From positions 1,610-7,865 of the forward strand of contig MGON01000118.1 in NCBI GenBank assembly GCA_001795345.1: a stretch of DNA of 6,256 nt. The letters are read 5' to 3'. This DNA is from Chloroflexi bacterium RIFCSPLOWO2_02_FULL_71_16. Its GTDB lineage: Bacteria > Chloroflexota > Limnocylindria > P2-11E. Shown in pieces: positions 5,670-6,256 of this stretch. The notes under the pieces were generated by a model. The model was not told where the DNA came from. It ran no database searches and saw only the letters and a program-made list of their open reading frames with translations. Position 1 is the stretch's first letter; each line of letters starts with the position of its first letter. A program made the position numbers and the translations under genes.

Positions 5670-6256
5670 CTACGAAGCGACCGCGGCGCTGACCGCGTTC
5701 TTCCCGCTGCGCTTCACCGTGATCAGCCGCTTGTCGGCGTGGTGGATGAGGTCTCGCAGGTCGACGCCGTTCGGGGGAGCGACGGCCACGCCGCAGGACA
5801 GGGTCAGCTGCCGGCCGGCGGCGAGGGACAGCATCACGACGGAGCGCAGGATCCGCCGGCAGACCCGCTCCGCCTCATCGCTCTCGCAGCGGTCGAGGAG
5901 CAGCACGAACTCGTCGCCGCCGTACCGTGCGGCCAGATCGTGGGGACGCAGGTTCGCTCGGATCGCGCTCGCGACGATCTGCAGCATGCGATCGCCGGCC
6001 TGATGCCCGAGGCTGTCGTTGACCTCCTTGAAGCCGTCCAGGTCGAGGATCGCGACCGCGCAGTGGCCCCCGTTCTCGACCGTGCGCTCCAGCCGATCGG
6101 CGGCGAGGGCGTTGAACGCCCGCAGGTTGAACAGGCTCGTCAGATGGTCGTGCTGGGCCTCTTCCCTCATCCGGTCGATGTCCTCGCGGTCCGCGCCGTA
6201 GAGGAAGACCAGCCCGACGCTGAGGAGCGCGGTGGTCGCGACCTCGGCGATCCGGG
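5670..6256 (-). CDS. GGDEF diguanylate cyclase, membrane-anchored, 5' end outside window
   Basis: Makes cyclic di-GMP from two GTP. The frame stays open from the stop at 5670 to the right edge, giving 194 visible residues, so the protein is partial at its N-terminus. The first 28 visible residues, before an internal Met at 6170, include a hydrophobic stretch (VATTALLSVGLVFLYG), the end of a probable transmembrane region, followed by a short charged linker. The GGDEF domain then runs to the C-terminus.

Counting from Met 6170: DHLTSLFN (8-15, the DPLTGLxN box), LDLDGFKEVNDSLGH (42-56) and RYGGDEF (82-88, intact active site). RPHD (75-78) sits exactly five residues before GGDEF, which is an intact inhibitory I-site. 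The end, ADKRLITVKRSGKNAV, is a variant of the usual ADxALYxAKxxGRN. It should be an active, product-inhibited cyclase. The sensory N-terminus is not visible. Confidence 0.93.
   Translation of the reverse strand, partial: RIAEVATTALLSVGLVFLYGADREDIDRMREEAQHDHLTSLFNLRAFNALAADRLERTVENGGHCAVAILDLDGFKEVNDSLGHQAGDRMLQIVASAIRANLRPHDLAARYGGDEFVLLLDRCESDEAERVCRRILRSVVMLSLAAGRQLTLSCGVAVAPPNGVDLRDLIHHADKRLITVKRSGKNAVSAAVAS

Overview
The window is G+C-rich (roughly two thirds or more by eye) and all four recognisable genes lie on the minus strand, so transcription runs from high to low coordinates. In that order they are: a membrane-anchored GGDEF diguanylate cyclase cut by the right edge; a large TPR regulator with a winged-helix plus BTAD (SARP-type) C-terminus; a secreted subtilisin-like (S8) protease ending in nine copies of a five-residue Trp repeat; and a multi-pass membrane HD-GYP protein, predicted to degrade cyclic di-GMP. 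The base composition, BTAD regulator, GTG starts and secreted S8 protease with Trp repeats fit a high-GC Actinomycetota or Chloroflexota-type bacterium, probably environmental. That placement is inference; no rRNA or marker gene is present.

Layout. 1-120 has no recognisable gene but holds a strong imperfect hairpin (19-64), a smaller one (73-88) and an 11-bp motif (103-113) that recurs before the protease gene. 123-156 is a 15-bp perfect stem-loop just after the HD-GYP stop, the likely operon terminator. 174-1592 is HD-GYP, 1603-3297 the protease, 3377-5575 the BTAD regulator and 5670-6256 the GGDEF gene (open to the edge). The protease/HD-GYP junction is tight and looks translationally coupled. 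The gaps before the protease (79 bp) and before the regulator (94 bp) each carry repeat or palindrome structure and could hold promoters.

How the genes may work together. A c-di-GMP synthase and a c-di-GMP phosphodiesterase flank a regulator and an exported protease. A reasonable hypothesis is that this is a c-di-GMP-linked module controlling a secreted or surface protease. The most interesting details are the AATAGG direct repeats with 11-bp period between the BTAD gene and the protease (the spacing typical of SARP operators), the Trp pentapeptide tail of the protease, and the regulator's resemblance to a MalT/LAL-type protein that has lost its ATPase half.
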